64,000 bases of DNA from Euglena gracilis (taxonomy: Eukaryota > Euglenida > Euglenophyceae > Euglenales). Shown here in pieces: positions 1 through 11,315 of the stretch. The notes under the pieces are model-generated. The model was not told where the DNA came from. It ran no database searches and saw only the letters and a list, made by a program, of their open reading frames with translations. The translations under genes and the position numbers were made by a program. Position 1 is the stretch's first letter. Each line of letters starts with the position of its first letter. The stretch lies in NCBI GenBank assembly GCA_039621445.1, contig CP154957.1, forward strand, positions 30,719,778 to 30,783,777. Reading direction: 5' to 3'.

Positions 1-400
1 CCGAGGTGAAAGTGGTTTGTGGGGTCCCCAAAAAAACAATTACCATGCCCCCCCCCCCCCCGAGCTATTCCCGTCCCCGGGACCCTTTACGGCACAATGG
101 GAACAGTACGGGGGGGAACAGCTTGGGGGGGGACCTAGGTCCCCCCCAAGCTATTCCCATACCCGACCCTCGGGCAACCCAAAGGGGTCATTTTTGGCAA
201 CTTTTTTGGATGTTCGCAAAAAATGGTCATTTTTAAGCACATTTGTCAAAAAGTGATTTTTGAAAAAGTCCCAAAAACGTCGATTTTTGAGCACTTTTTT
301 GGGAAGTTCTTTGTAAAAAGTGCTATGACAGTGAGCTATTCCCGTCCCCCCTATGGGAATAGCTCGGGGGGGGGGGACAGCTCGGGGGGGGGGGGCATGG
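1..400. repeat. C/G-tract cassette with word GAGCTATTCCC
   Basis: Long C and G tracts are each joined to the same word, GAGCTATTCCC or its complement, several times in both orientations (near 60, 150, 330, 350). Open frames here are proline/glycine-rich by-products of the tracts and show no domain. No gene is supported. Confidence 0.6.
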
Positions 401-587
401 TAGTATCAAAGGAGGGGAAAAAAAGTCGATTTGTGGCCAAAATCAAACATCAAGAAATGCCATAGGTTTCAGGGAGGTGAAATGAGCATTTTCTCGAGGG
501 CTTATTTCGGCTGCCAAAGGCGGCCGAGACGGTAATGGATTTTGCAATTTCATTTTCTGGAAATGTGATTTTAACTGGTACCCCCCC

Positions 588-992
588 CCCCCCTAGTCGT
601 ACGACCACCCCTCATTTATGACCACCCCCCGGTCACAGGTTGCAGGTCATGGGGGTGTTATGACCACCCCCCCCGGTCACAGGTTGCAGGTTGCGAAAAA
701 TTTAACCCCCCAAAATAAGTCCCCCCCCTGGCCGGTCCGAGCAAAAATCCATGAAATGGACCCCACCCAAAATAAGGTCCCCCCTGCCGGCGCGAAGCGC
801 CGGATTTTTGAAAAATGGGACATTTTGGGGGGGTAAATCTGCCATTTTGGGACAGTTTTCACACACTTCTACGACCGCCCCTTCATCTATGACCACCCCC
901 CGGTCACAGGTTGCAGGTTATGGGGGTGTTATGACCACCCCCCCCGGTCACAGGTTGCAGGAACCCGGTCATACGACTAGGGGGGGGGGGTA
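588..992. repeat. C/G-tract cassette with TATGACCACC words and a duplicated 90-bp block
   Basis: A block containing TATGACCACCCCCC and GGTCACAGGTTGCAGG occurs at about 600-690 and again at 871-965. The outer ends carry the inverted words CTAGTCGTACGACC and CATACGACTAG against C and G tracts. A GGCGC/GCGCC hairpin followed by ATTTTTGAAAA lies at 787-815. Non-coding. Confidence 0.6.
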
Positions 993-1564
993 AGGTGGCT
1001 GTCAAAGTAGCATTGCGGCAGAAGAAAAATTGAAACATTTCATGAAATTTCAGAAACATATTTTCCCTGTGGTGAAAGATTTGAAATATGGACCCTTCTT
1101 GTCAACCTACATTGAATAGGAAAAGCATGGCGCGGTCTTGGTGGATCCTTCATCGTTGCAAAAATGAAGGAAATTTTTTTTATTTTTCGAAATATTTCTG
1201 AAACATATCTGAAATATTTCCGAAATGAAACATATTTTCCCAATCTTTCGAAAGATACCCAATGCTATGCCAAAGGCAGCCGAGATGGTAACGCCCTTTG
1301 AACCATTGGAGGCTAGGCACAGCGGACCCCCCCCCGAGCGGCGCGCCTAGCCTCCATTGATCATCGCATTGCAAAGAAAAATATCACACTCATGCCAAAA
1401 ATTTTTTCTTTCCAAAATCCCGGAGCGGGGGGCGGCCGCCCCCCCCCCCCCGACCCCATTTTCTACACCCTGCTAATTGGGGGTCCGAAGGAGCCCGGCC
1501 ATTAGCCTAATTGGGGGGGTGAGGGTATAGGGACATAGGGATATAGGGAGATGTAGGTATAGGT
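993..1564. other. Spacer without recognisable gene
   Basis: Contains a GAAACATATTTTCC-type inverted repeat near 1,050 and 1,225, and a GGAGGCTAGGC / GCGCCTAGCCTCC inverted pair (1,308-1,355). No frame with a credible protein was seen. Confidence 0.5.
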
Positions 1565-1740
1565 ACCCCCCCCCCCCCCATATTGTCCCACCAACCTCCC
1601 CCCGGGAGGCCCGACCGGACAATATGGGGGGGGGGACAATATGGGGGTACCAAAGGAATTTCATTGGCCGATCCAAAAAAACCCCCCGTCGGCCGGGGCC
1701 GAGGGACAATATGGGGGGGGGGACAATATGGGGGGGGGTT
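1565..1740. repeat. Cassette C1, word GGACAATAT beside G tracts
   Basis: Five copies of the word (one inverted as ATATTGTCC) each abut a C or G tract. The backbone contains TACCAAAGGAATTTCATTGG and CCCCCCGTCGGCCGGGGCC. The same backbone recurs at 2,541-2,716, but there all five words read ACAATAAA instead of ACAATAT. Confidence 0.85.
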
Positions 1741-1750
1741 GGTATACCCA

Positions 1751-1990
1751 ACCTTTGCCAAGTTAAACCGGCGTTTGAGACGCCGGGTTCAGGACAGAAC
1801 CAGCGTCCCCCCCACGGGTTTTCCGGACGCCGGTTCTGTCCTAAAGCCCGGCGTTAGGAACGCCGGTTTTGTCCTGAACCCGCCGTCTCTAAAACGCCGC
1901 TTTAAACAAGGGGTGGCGGACGCCGGTTCTGTCCAAAGCCCGGCGTTCCGGACGCCGGGTTTTGGACAGAACCGGCGTCCGCCACCCCTT
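1751..1990. repeat. Palindromic array of GACGCCGG / GTTCTGTCC units
   Basis: Alternating direct and inverted copies of GGACGCCGGTTCTGTCC and its complement occur at least six times, able to fold into long hairpins. Frames across the array are repeats of the unit and not protein domains. Confidence 0.7.
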
Positions 1991-2284
1991 TTTTGTAGTA
2001 CAACCTTTGCCAAGTCCAACCTTGACAATTTGGAAAGGTACTTGGTTTTGGAACATGGGGCCACTTGCCCACTTTCCCAAGGCGGCAAGTGTAGCTCAAA
2101 AGGTGGCGTTGGTGTTCTGCATGAACCCAACCATTCCTTTGTGCTTGGTGGAAGACCCATTTTTCTGGCCAGCCTTTGGTCATCCATTTGGAAGGTTGGA
2201 AAGTTGTTCAAGCGGCACTTTTTGTGGGGGAGCACACGGCTGGCCGATGGCTAGCCGACGGCGTGATGGAAGCCGGGTCATTTT

Positions 2285-2520
2285 GTTCAGCTGAATGTGG
2301 GTAGCAAATGCCTAATTTGGTGTTCCAATTCAGGCAAATTCCTAATTTAGTGTTCCAATTCCTAATTTTGAGGACCAAATTCCTAATTTTATGTGAAAAT
2401 TCCTAATTTTGAGTGGCAAATGCCTAATTTAGGGTGTAAAACACCGAAATTTGAGTGGTAATCCCTAATTTGGTGTGCCAATGCCTAATTTTGTGAGCCA
2501 AATTCCTTCAAATTACTTCA
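2285..2520. repeat. Degenerate minisatellite based on CCTAATTT
   Basis: Roughly 20-25 bp units contain the core CCTAATTT(T/G) with variable spacers, for example GGCAAATGCCTAATTT. Related units continue at 2,730-2,910 after cassette C2 and reappear at 3,905-4,085. Non-coding. Confidence 0.7.
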
Positions 2521-2540
2521 TTACAAATTAATTCAAATTA

Positions 2541-2716
2541 CCACCCCCCCCCCTTTATTGTCCCACCGACCTGCCCCCAGGAGGCCCGACCGGACAATAA
2601 AGGGGGGGGACAATAAAGGGGTACCAAAGGAATTTCATTGGCTGGGCCAAAAAAACCCCCCGTCGGCCGGGGCCCAGGGACAATAAAGGGGGGGGGACAA
2701 TAAAGGGGGGGGGTGG
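2541..2716. repeat. Cassette C2, word GGACAATAAA beside G tracts
   Basis: Same backbone as cassette C1 with scattered substitutions, but the tract-flanking word is AATAAAGGG at every position where C1 has AATATGGG. Outer flanks form the inverted pair ATTACCACCC / GGGTGGTAAT. Confidence 0.85.
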
Positions 2717-3704
2717 TAATGAAATGGTTCCTATTTTGAGAGGCAAATGCCTAATCTGGGGGGCAATGCCCAAATTTGGGTTGGCAAATGCCTGATTTTA
2801 GATGCAAAATCTTACTTGGGGTGGAAAATGCACAATTTTGGGTGGCATGAGTGGCAAATGCATATTTCGGGGTGAAAATTGCTCAATTTCGGCGGCTAAA
2901 GGTGCCAAATCTTAATTTCGGATGTTCGTTTTGAATTATCTTTCGAATTCTACAAGAGGCGGCGGTACTTTGGGCAATTTTTAGTCACTTGAAACCATTT
3001 CACACAAAATTTGAGCCTTTTTTCATCCATTATCAGGTGAATTTTGTCAGTTCGTTGAAAATGGGACACCGGTTGAGCAATTTTTTGTTATTCGAATAAT
3101 TTGTAGACAAAAATCCTTCACAGTGAATATACCCAAAAATAGGCCGAAATGATCAGAATTGGTAATAAAAAAAGTCCAAAACTAACAAACTTGACAAAGG
3201 TTAGCGAAAAATGACTTAAAATGGGCAAACATGCAGCCTCCACTAACAATGAACACGACCTTGGAGGTACATTGACGGCGAAATTCCTTTTGCATTGCAA
3301 GACTATGACTCGGGTCATTTTCCTGTGAGTCACATGGCTGGCCGACGGCTGGCCGACGACTGGCCGACGGCTAGCCGACGGCGTGCTCCCCCTGTGAAAT
3401 TCAATTTGCTGAATTTCGGGGATAACAATCTCATCCTGGTGTCCCTTCGTGAGCTCAAGAAATTTTTCTACCATGAGGACATTTTGTTGGAAAATGAATC
3501 CCAAGGCGATCCTGACCTCTTCAACGATGTTGTGTCGAAGTTTTGGGCTTGACAAACACCTTGACTCTTGCCGGTGGACGACCGCCATTGTCGCAATGAA
3601 GCACATCTTCCCATCTTTCTATTTGATGCATTCTGGCCTTCACAACTCCCCCCCACCCCCGATGGATAATTGCAATGCGTGGGTGTTTAATTTCTTTTCT
3701 CGGA
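2717..3704. other. Spacer without supported gene
   Basis: AT-richer sequence continuing the CCTAATTT-like units to about 2,910. A GGCTGGCCGACGGCTGGCCGACG tandem lies at 3,334-3,382 and resembles 2,240-2,262. Open frames at 3,118-3,606 on either strand have no recognisable domain and no exon-like composition. Confidence 0.4.
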
Positions 3705-4265
3705 CAAAAAGGCGACACATAGGTATAGGTATTGGTATAGGTTGTCCACATATAGGTATAGGTCTTTTTGCCAACCTATACCATGCCCCCCCCCCCCCAT
3801 ATAGGGGGTGTCTCCCCCCCGTTCCCCCCGCGTCCCCCCCCGCGTCCCCCCCCGCGTCCCCCCCGCGTTCCACTTTGGAACCAAAATTTTGTTCTCGAGA
3901 CAGCCAAATTCAGGAGGCTGATTCCTAATTTTAGGCAAATTTGAGGTGGGTGATTCCTAATTTGGTGTGGATGATTCCTAATTTGCGGTGGGTGATTCCT
4001 AATTTGGGGTGGGTTAGTCCTAATTTGTTGTGGTAGAATCCTAATTTGGCTAAATTTTTCTTGCGGCAAATTCCTAATTTCGCTGTCCCAAAAATGGCAT
4101 CTCCCCCGCGGCCCCCCCCCCGCGTCCCCCCCCCGCGGCCCCCCCGCGTCCCAGACACCCCCATAAGGCCCCCCCCCCCTGTAAGACCCCCCCCTGGCCG
4201 GCCGAAGGCCGGCCCTTTGGCCGGGACCGACCCCCCCATATAAGACCCCCCCCATATAAGGCCAG
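3705..4265. repeat. TATAGGTAT and CGCGTCCCC arrays with ATATAAG cassette ends
   Basis: Tandem GGTATAGGTAT units (3,719-3,775) abut a C tract. Next come tandem CGCGTCCCCCC units (3,830-3,865), then about seven GGTGATTCCTAATTT units (3,940-4,080), then CCCCATATAAG words (4,232-4,262). All low complexity; proline-rich frames are discarded. Confidence 0.65.
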
Positions 4266-4436
4266 GTTTTGAATAGTGCTGAGCTCTTGATAAGCACGCA
4301 CCCACCCCTTCATTGACCCCCCCATATACACTGGCCCACTCCATGGAGCTCTTTTGACTGAAAAGCAAGGGTTTTGTGCCCGAAACGGGAGGCCAGGGGG
4401 TCAAAAAACAGTCGATTTTGGCTCAAATACCATGCC

Positions 4437-4738
4437 CCCCCCCCCTAGTTAGTCACCCCCCCTATTAGTCACCCTTGAGCCCCAGGCCAAAATTTTTTTT
4501 TGAAGGAAATATTTTTCTTAAAAAACACTAACTTTGGCCATCGTAGTTTTTTTTGATGGTTGCCATCCATAAAAGTGCCCTGGAATGCCCAAAAACAACC
4601 TTGAAAAAACCCCCAAGAATTGGGGCAGGGGGCAAAATTTGGGCCTAAATTGACCCCCCCCCCCGAGTTAGTCACCCCCCCTATTAGTCACCCTTGGCCA
4701 AATTCCCCTCCCAAGGGGGTGACTAACTAGGGGGGGGG
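4437..4738. repeat. C/G-tract cassette with word TAGTTAGTCACCC
   Basis: CCCTAGTTAGTCACCC and CCCTATTAGTCACCC occur at about 4,442 and 4,670. The inverted form GGGTGACTAACTAGGG closes the unit at 4,716-4,735. The interior is A/T-tract-rich and non-coding. Confidence 0.7.
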
Positions 4739-4747
4739 GAGTGCCAA

Positions 4748-5636
4748 ACGGTAGACTGGGGGGGGGTAGTGGGTGGTCGGCCGACTAATTGGTCGGCCGA
4801 CTAGTCGGCGGACCAATTGGGTAGTCGGCCGACTAGTCGGCCGACTACCCACTCTAATGTGCTAACGGGTCAAAACCGCCGACTTTTAAGCCCCCCCCCC
4901 CTGGGAAAAAACTTTTGTCTAAATCACCTCAACACCAGTCAAAACCCACCCAAATGGCTCCAGAACCCCCCAATCGGGGGTGAATATGCAAAAAAAAATT
5001 GGGGGAAAATGTCCATTTTGGGCCACTTTTGACAAAAGAACACCTCTCCCCATTGTATTTTCAATATAAGTCAAAATTTGCACAAAAAAAGGTCTTATCC
5101 CTCTAAGTCCATTGCCAACATAGAAGGGATTTTGTTATTTGAGGGGGGGGGTGCGGGGGGGGGGCGGAGCCCCCCCCGCCTATGTCAAAGTGAGCCACAA
5201 AAACGACTTAGCCCCCAAGTATGTTGCCAACACAGAAGGGATTTTGTTATTTGAGGCTCGGATGGGGTCAGATGGGGGTGGAGGGGGGAGTTTTCTGCCT
5301 CTCGTGATGCAGAATGCTTGCATTTCTAAAGGATTTTCATGTAATCCCTGTTTCATCGTTGGTTTTTTACCCCTCCGGACCCCCATCAAGGGCCCACCGA
5401 CCAAAGATTTCCATCTGGGGGTGTTTATTTAGGCGTAAGACACTTATTTGGACCCATCCGGACCATTTCCGGGTGATTTGGGGCCGCCACAGACCATTTT
5501 TATGACCGCCGACTTGCCACCGACTAGTTTGCATTGAATTTTCTTCATGGGGGGGGCTTAAAAGTCGGCGGTTTGGACCCGTTAGTACGTTAGAGTGGGT
5601 AGTCGGCCAACTAGTCGGCCGACTACCCACTACCGC
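4748..5636. mobile_element. TIR element, copy A (non-autonomous)
   Basis: The left end (CGGTAGACTGGGGGG followed by GGTCGGCCGACTAG palindromes, to about 4,890) is repeated inverted at about 5,555-5,636. The interior carries CCTTCTATGTTGGCAAC-like units and GTCCGGATGGGTCCAAATAA-type sequence also found inverted at 13,690-14,940. It has no transposase frame, so it looks like a non-autonomous element with long palindromic TIRs. A third terminal copy lies at 5,771-5,862. Confidence 0.7.
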
Positions 5637-5770
5637 CTTTGGGTGATTTTCGGGTCCAAAAAGTCGAAAAAAATCGGAAAAAAAATTATTGCCCGAAAGC
5701 ATTTTTTTTTTTTGGCCTCCCGGACCCGGAAAACGTGCTACCGGCCCCCCCCCCCCCCCCCCGGCGCAAG

Positions 5771-6650
5771 GCGGTAGACTGGGGGGGGGTAGTGGGTAGT
5801 CGGCCGACTACCCAATTGGTCGGCCGACTAGGCCTGGTCGGTAGCTAGTCGGCGAAACAGGGGGACGGGGGGCTGGCGGGTTGAAAAACACTCATTTTTG
5901 GCTCAAAAACAGTTTTTCTAGGTCCGGGAGGCCAAAAAACATCGTTTCGGGCAAAAAAATTTTTTCGATTTTTTTTCGACTTTTTTGACCCGGGTTTGGC
6001 CCGAAGTCAATGGGTTGGCGGCCCAAAACGGGGCGCTGGCGGGTCGAAAAATGCTCATTTTCGGCCCAGAAGGCTCATTTCCGGGTCCAGGAGGCCAAAA
6101 AACATCGTTTCGGGCATTTTTTTTTCGATTTTTTCGACTTTTTTTGGCCGAAAATGGCTAAGTCGGACAGTGGAAAAAGTGTACAAAATGGCCCAAATTG
6201 GCCGAAAAACGGCCGTATCTCGGGCTAGGCGGTGAGCTGCGGGGAAACCAAAATCCCAGTAGATAGAGCGGTCCAAGGGCTTCAATTTAGGTCTCCGGAC
6301 ATTTCCTTTGACTTGGCTTCATTTTGGAGATATTTTGAAAATTGACATTTTTTTTTTGGCCGAAATGGCAGAGCCCAAGGGGGGGGGTAAATCCTACCGA
6401 GTTTGGACCCCTTCGCGCGTGAATAACTCGGGCCTGGCGGGGAGTTGGGGGTCAAACCCGGGTGATTCGGAAACTAGAAATCCAGTCGCTCGCGACTGAA
6501 AATTTTTTTTCGGGAACCGGGCCGGGATCATGGTGATAATCCGTCGGTTCCCGAGGTGGCCCCGAGGGGGGGAGGGGGGGTTCGGGGGGGCTTTCCCCCA
6601 GGGGTAAGCTTCGCTCTTACCCATGAAGGGATAAGAGCTCAGCGACCCAC
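5771..6650. repeat. Repeat block shared, inverted, with 12.85-13.69 and 15.06-15.4 kb
   Basis: Includes a GCGGTAGACTGGGG terminus and long GGCCGAAAA/TTTTCGAC stretches. It has a GGTCTCCGGACATTTCC segment (6,290-6,310) and a segment around GAATAACTCGGGCCTGGC (6,420-6,440). All recur in reverse orientation between 12.85 and 15.4 kb. No gene. Confidence 0.65.
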
Positions 6651-6735
6651 CCCCCACCTATACCCCCCCTCCGGGGGCCGACCATCAAACCGGATCCTAT
6701 AACCCCCGGGGGGGTTATAGGTGGGGAGGGGGGTT
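6651..6735. repeat. C/G-tract cassette with word CCTATAACC
   Basis: CACCTATACCCCCC, CCTATAACCCCC and GGGGTTATAGGTGGG place one word against C and G tracts in both orientations around a CCGGGGG hairpin. Confidence 0.6.
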
Positions 6736-9700
6736 TATATTCGGCTTACTTTATAGGTCAAGAAAAACCAAAAACAAATTCTTTGCACAAAACGTCCAAA
6801 AGTAGCTTTTTTGATTGTTATTTGGGGGGTCTGGGGGGGGGGGCGGGCGTGGGGGGCTTTTTGAATCATTTTTTGGTGTTCCTCCCTGAAGAATGGTCTT
6901 GGCGTGTGACATTTTGGCTGTGCTCAGGGGGGTCCCATCAGCCAAAGGGGGGCACCAGGAGCTCTCCCCCTTGTGTTGTTTCAGCGGGCAACAAAGCAAA
7001 TAAAGCAAACAAACAAAGCAAATAAAGCTCAAATAATGTTAATTTAATTTAGTTTAATTTGCTTTTCCTTTCCCAGTGCAAGTTGGGATTGTGAAGGGCC
7101 AGCCGCCATTCACACCGCATGGAAGAAATATCGGATGGTTTCATCAAAGAACAACCCAACGGCAAACATATGTGAGCCAAGAGGGACAGGTTTGTCTTGT
7201 TTGATTTCCATTTCTGTTTTTTTTTTTTGGGTGGGTCTCCATCCAAGTGACTCAATTTCGAACCAAAATTTTCATCTCAGAAAAACCTCTTTTTCTTGGC
7301 TGCTGGTTCTTGATTTCAGGTGAAACTTTCAGTGGTTTCCAGGACAGGGGGGGGGGTGTCCAAAAATGATTTGAATTGGAATACCTAGCCTCCATTGGTG
7401 GACTGGTTGGTGAACTGGCACCGTCCCCAGGCGGAAAATTGACCATGCTACTTCTGTTGGGTGGGCTGACCATTGGTTGGGCTGACCCCTGGAGATCGAC
7501 AAAAATGGCCATTGTCTGCATTTCTCCTAGGGTTGAACCTGAAAATAAATGAAATTTTTCATGGAAAAATTTGAATCGAAAAGTTGAAATATGCATTTTC
7601 AAACTTGAAAATTTCGATAATATCTTCACCCTTTGCACAGGTGACAGTATGGGCCGACACAAGAAAATTCAAGTTCGGGAACTTTTTTTTCCCACAAAAT
7701 GAGTTTCTTGAGATTTTTTTTGGCTCGCAGAAATTGTCCCCTTAAAATGAATTTGTGTCTTGTCATCATGTGTGACTGAGAGCAAAAAAATCTCAATTTC
7801 CCATTAGCTTTTCCCTTGTCTCAGGTGTTGTGGCGTTTGTGGCATCAAAGATGGCTGTTAGGGTTGGTCACCCCCGGGTCTTGAACCACCCGCACAAGTT
7901 GTGATCAATGTGGTGATGGAACCCCCCCCCCCCCGAGAGAACCGGCCCAAAAACCCAGACGGCATTTCCCAAAAAGTTTCCGACACTTTGCGCCGGTGCC
8001 CGTGCTGTACCTTGTCAGACCCCCCTGGGGGGGTCTCCCCCCATAAATGACACCTCTTTACCAGGTTTTGTGTTGTGCTGAGCTCTTCACGTGTGCGATG
8101 GTGCCGTTGCAGCAGATGTTTGAGGCGTGTGGCAGCCGGGGAGGCCCAACCCGGCCCTGCTTGGTCGGTGGCCCGGCGGCCTGGCGGCCCGGTCTGGTGG
8201 GCCAAACACCATTTGAAGACACAGGGAAAATTGTAAAAGTTTATTGAAAAATGGAATGGAACGTTTTCCACAGAAATCTCTGAACTGTCGAAAGTGGCAA
8301 AAAAACACTGAATATAAAATAATTCAAAGAAAAAATGTCGACATTGGGGGGGGCAGGCGGTTGGCAGGGTGAGGTTTGGTGCAGTACTAGGATTTTTTGA
8401 AGGCCCACGTGGTAGGGGGGGGGGGTTGGTGTGATCTTTGTGATCTTTGCAAGTTTCACGATCTTTGCGCTCTTCATTTGGATCTCAACAAAAAAACTCA
8501 TTTCACTTTTTTCAAAAGCAAGTTTACTTCTGAACCATTCATTCCATTTGGATGATTCCACTGTAAGTTTTATTCCATAACAAGTTTATTCTAAACATTG
8601 TAAAACTTTGTAATTTTTTCTCCCTCTGAGTCCGAAAACCTGATGTTGTGGAGACCTGAGGATGAGGAGGTTTCACAAAGGCTTCTGTGGCTCTGCCAGG
8701 TCGCCAAAAGGATGACTTTTTAGCATGCAAATAGTTCAAAAAACGAGTTTTTCAGGATGTGAGCAACAGTTTTGAGACAAAGACAGGTCCATTCATGATT
8801 TTAAAAAAGGTGTTTGTTTCCCCCCCATTAGTTTGAAGTTGATGTCAAGCTGAAGGCTTTTTAAAATAGTTTTTTTTTGTTGCCATTTTCTTTTGAAATG
8901 GTGACTTTGGGCTATCCCTTCCTGCTCCCACATTGTCCTTCACTCTGTTTGACCTGGGTGGTGAAGGGGTGCCTAGCTTCAAACCCCCATTTGAGTTCTT
9001 CTTCGATGAGGAAATGGGGCTTTGTGGGAAATGATCGCCTCACTGAATGCCAGCAAAGACAGCAAAAAAAGATCACTTAACGTGGGAGTAACCCCCCCCC
9101 CCCCCATGGACCGCACCTGTAGCCTGAGTACAATTTTGGACAATGATAAGCTGCCTCGGTGGGTCCAAGTTGCACGTTGGACAGCTGAGGGTATCATACA
9201 ATGGCCTCGGAATGTGCAGGGTGTTCAAAGCAGCGAATTGTTCTGCGCAATCCTCGACCGCCCCGCCCGCCTTTCGTCACACAAGAGAGGGGGAGGTGGA
9301 CCACCCAAGCCATAGTGGACAAAGATATTTAACCCATTACATAAAGCAATCTCCACTCCCGATCAAAGCTGTGAGGCTAATTTGCAAAATGAGTCTCTCG
9401 CAAATGGATTTGTTGGATCATTTTGGAAATCCACGGACAAAGCTTTATGGGGCACGTGACAGGGTACCTGCTTCTTTTTTTGAAGCTTCGTCTTCTCCCG
9501 TGTCATGGCAAAATGGCACCTTTTGCATTGTCACCATATCCAATGCGTCCCCCACCCGTGTTGTGTTTTCCACACTGGTGGGCAAACCAAGCAAAGGGCA
9601 TGGTCGCGTTGGGTTTTTCTCAGTGTTCTGGGGATGACATCCGAGGGGGGCTGACCAGCTCTCAAATCTCTTTCAGTACAATCTCCAATCATTCCCCATG

Positions 9701-11315
9701 GAGTGGCGACCACCCTCCATGATGCATATTTTTTCAGTTTGTGGTTGTTGGAATTGGCGTACAGGTCCACCTGGGGGTAATGACGTTGTGAGAAATGTTG
9801 ATGTACAGAGTGCAAGTTTTGGTCCGGGTTCCTGGACAGCCAATCTGCCATTTGGTTGGTTTTCCCAGCAATGTGGATGGGCTTATGGTGGGGTGGTGGT
9901 GATGGTGGGTATTCCGCTTCCTTTTGTTTTTCCCCTGTTGTTGGATCTCCTCCTGGGTCTGGTGTTCTGGGTTGCTGCTCTGTGCTGTGACCTCTTTCCC
10001 TGTGGTTTGACTATTGTTGTCTGGTTGGTTCTTTTCTTTTGAAAGCCGCCTTTTACTTGTCAGTCTTTTACTGGTCTGTGTTTCAAGCTGCTTTGATCTT
10101 TCCCCCCAAAACAAACAGGTCATAGATATTTTGAATTTACATGATTTATCAGGAGTTTATAATTTATTGGGATTTCTGTGGAAAACTCTTTTCCATGCAT
10201 TTGTTGTTGTTTTTGCTTTTGTTTTTTTTTTCAGAATAGGAATGAATTTTCAAGCACCTTTTTTGAAGAGAATTCAATTCTTTATCTTATTTTTTTTTTG
10301 AGTGTGTGCCTGAAATAGCCGAATGAACTGAATGACTGAAGACCACCCTACTTTTGAATCCACATCTCACCAGCTGTTTTTTGGAAGGTCCGAAATTTTC
10401 CTTTCAGCATCGCCAAGGTTCAATCCTGCACCCTCTCAAAAGCATGCAAATGGAGCCAAAATCCTTCGAATGTGAACATGCATGGGAGGGGAATGCAAAA
10501 CTACTTTTTTTTGCGTTCATGTGCATTTTTCGATTGTGACAAAAATTTGAGGGTTTTTTTTTGCCTGTTTTGCCATTTTCCCCCACATTTTAGCTCAGAT
10601 TCTCCCCGAGTCTTTTTTTTGGCAACACAATTACATAAGTTGGGAATCAGGATGTTCCCAAAGTCTAATTAAAATATATCAGGCGTGTGGTTGCATGATG
10701 ACAAAAGGAGAAAAGTTCCTAGCAGAAAAGTGGTCATCCCGGGGAGCTGCTGACGGAATTTGCTTTTTTTGTGTTTTTTTGTGGTTTTTTTTGTTTATTT
10801 GTGTTTATTTGTAATTTGTTTGGCGTTTTGTTTTTGTTTTGTGTTTTGTTTCGTCGCGCGTACATTTCTCCTCCTATGCATTGTTAGAACACCACTCATT
10901 CTATGCTACCCAGACTGGTAAACACAAAGACGTTCTGTAAAAAGGGGCAAAACAACAATTATAAGAATTTGGGGTTCAATAAAATTTATTTTGTTTTCAA
11001 TTCCCCATGCAATCCTTTCAGCAAGGGATTTTGACATCAGTTGTCATTTTTTAGGTTCCGTGGGGTTGGGTCTGGTTTTCCTGTTCTCCTCACAGGCTCA
11101 TCTGCAAAGCGTACCTATCCTTTCAGCGCTCTTTGCTGTCTCAAGCGTGGTCCTCTTTGTCTTATTGTCGGTCGGAAGGCATTTTCGTTTGAGGCAGAGC
11201 AGTGTTACTCAACGATGGCCTCATCCTCCGTCTATGGCGATGTTTTTGTACCACGGGGTCCGGGGTGTGTTTCCGTTTGAATGGCGTCCTGTCCTGTTTT
11301 ATCTCCTCCGATCAG
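6736..11315. other. Long spacer; only one weak exon candidate
   Basis: AT-richer, with T runs and T/G-rich stretches (10,760-10,850). Frames such as 9,022-9,315 and 10,991-11,590 lack domains, although the end of the latter overlaps the first readable rhodanese exon. The first exon and promoter of the rhodanese gene should lie here but could not be fixed. Confidence 0.4.
7076..7190 (+). CDS. Candidate isolated exon, unknown
   Basis: A pyrimidine-rich stretch ending in CAG at 7,075 is followed by about 38 codons open to AGGGACAG/GTTTGTC, a possible donor. The peptide includes GQPPFTPHGRNIGWFHQ and matches no family I recognise. It could be an upstream exon of the rhodanese gene or chance; codon use is less GC-ending than the sure exons. 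Confidence 0.2.

Noticed and set aside
1-400. Telomeric or subtelomeric repeat
   Set aside because: C/G tracts are joined to a private word with no regular G-rich unit, and similar cassettes occur all through the window.
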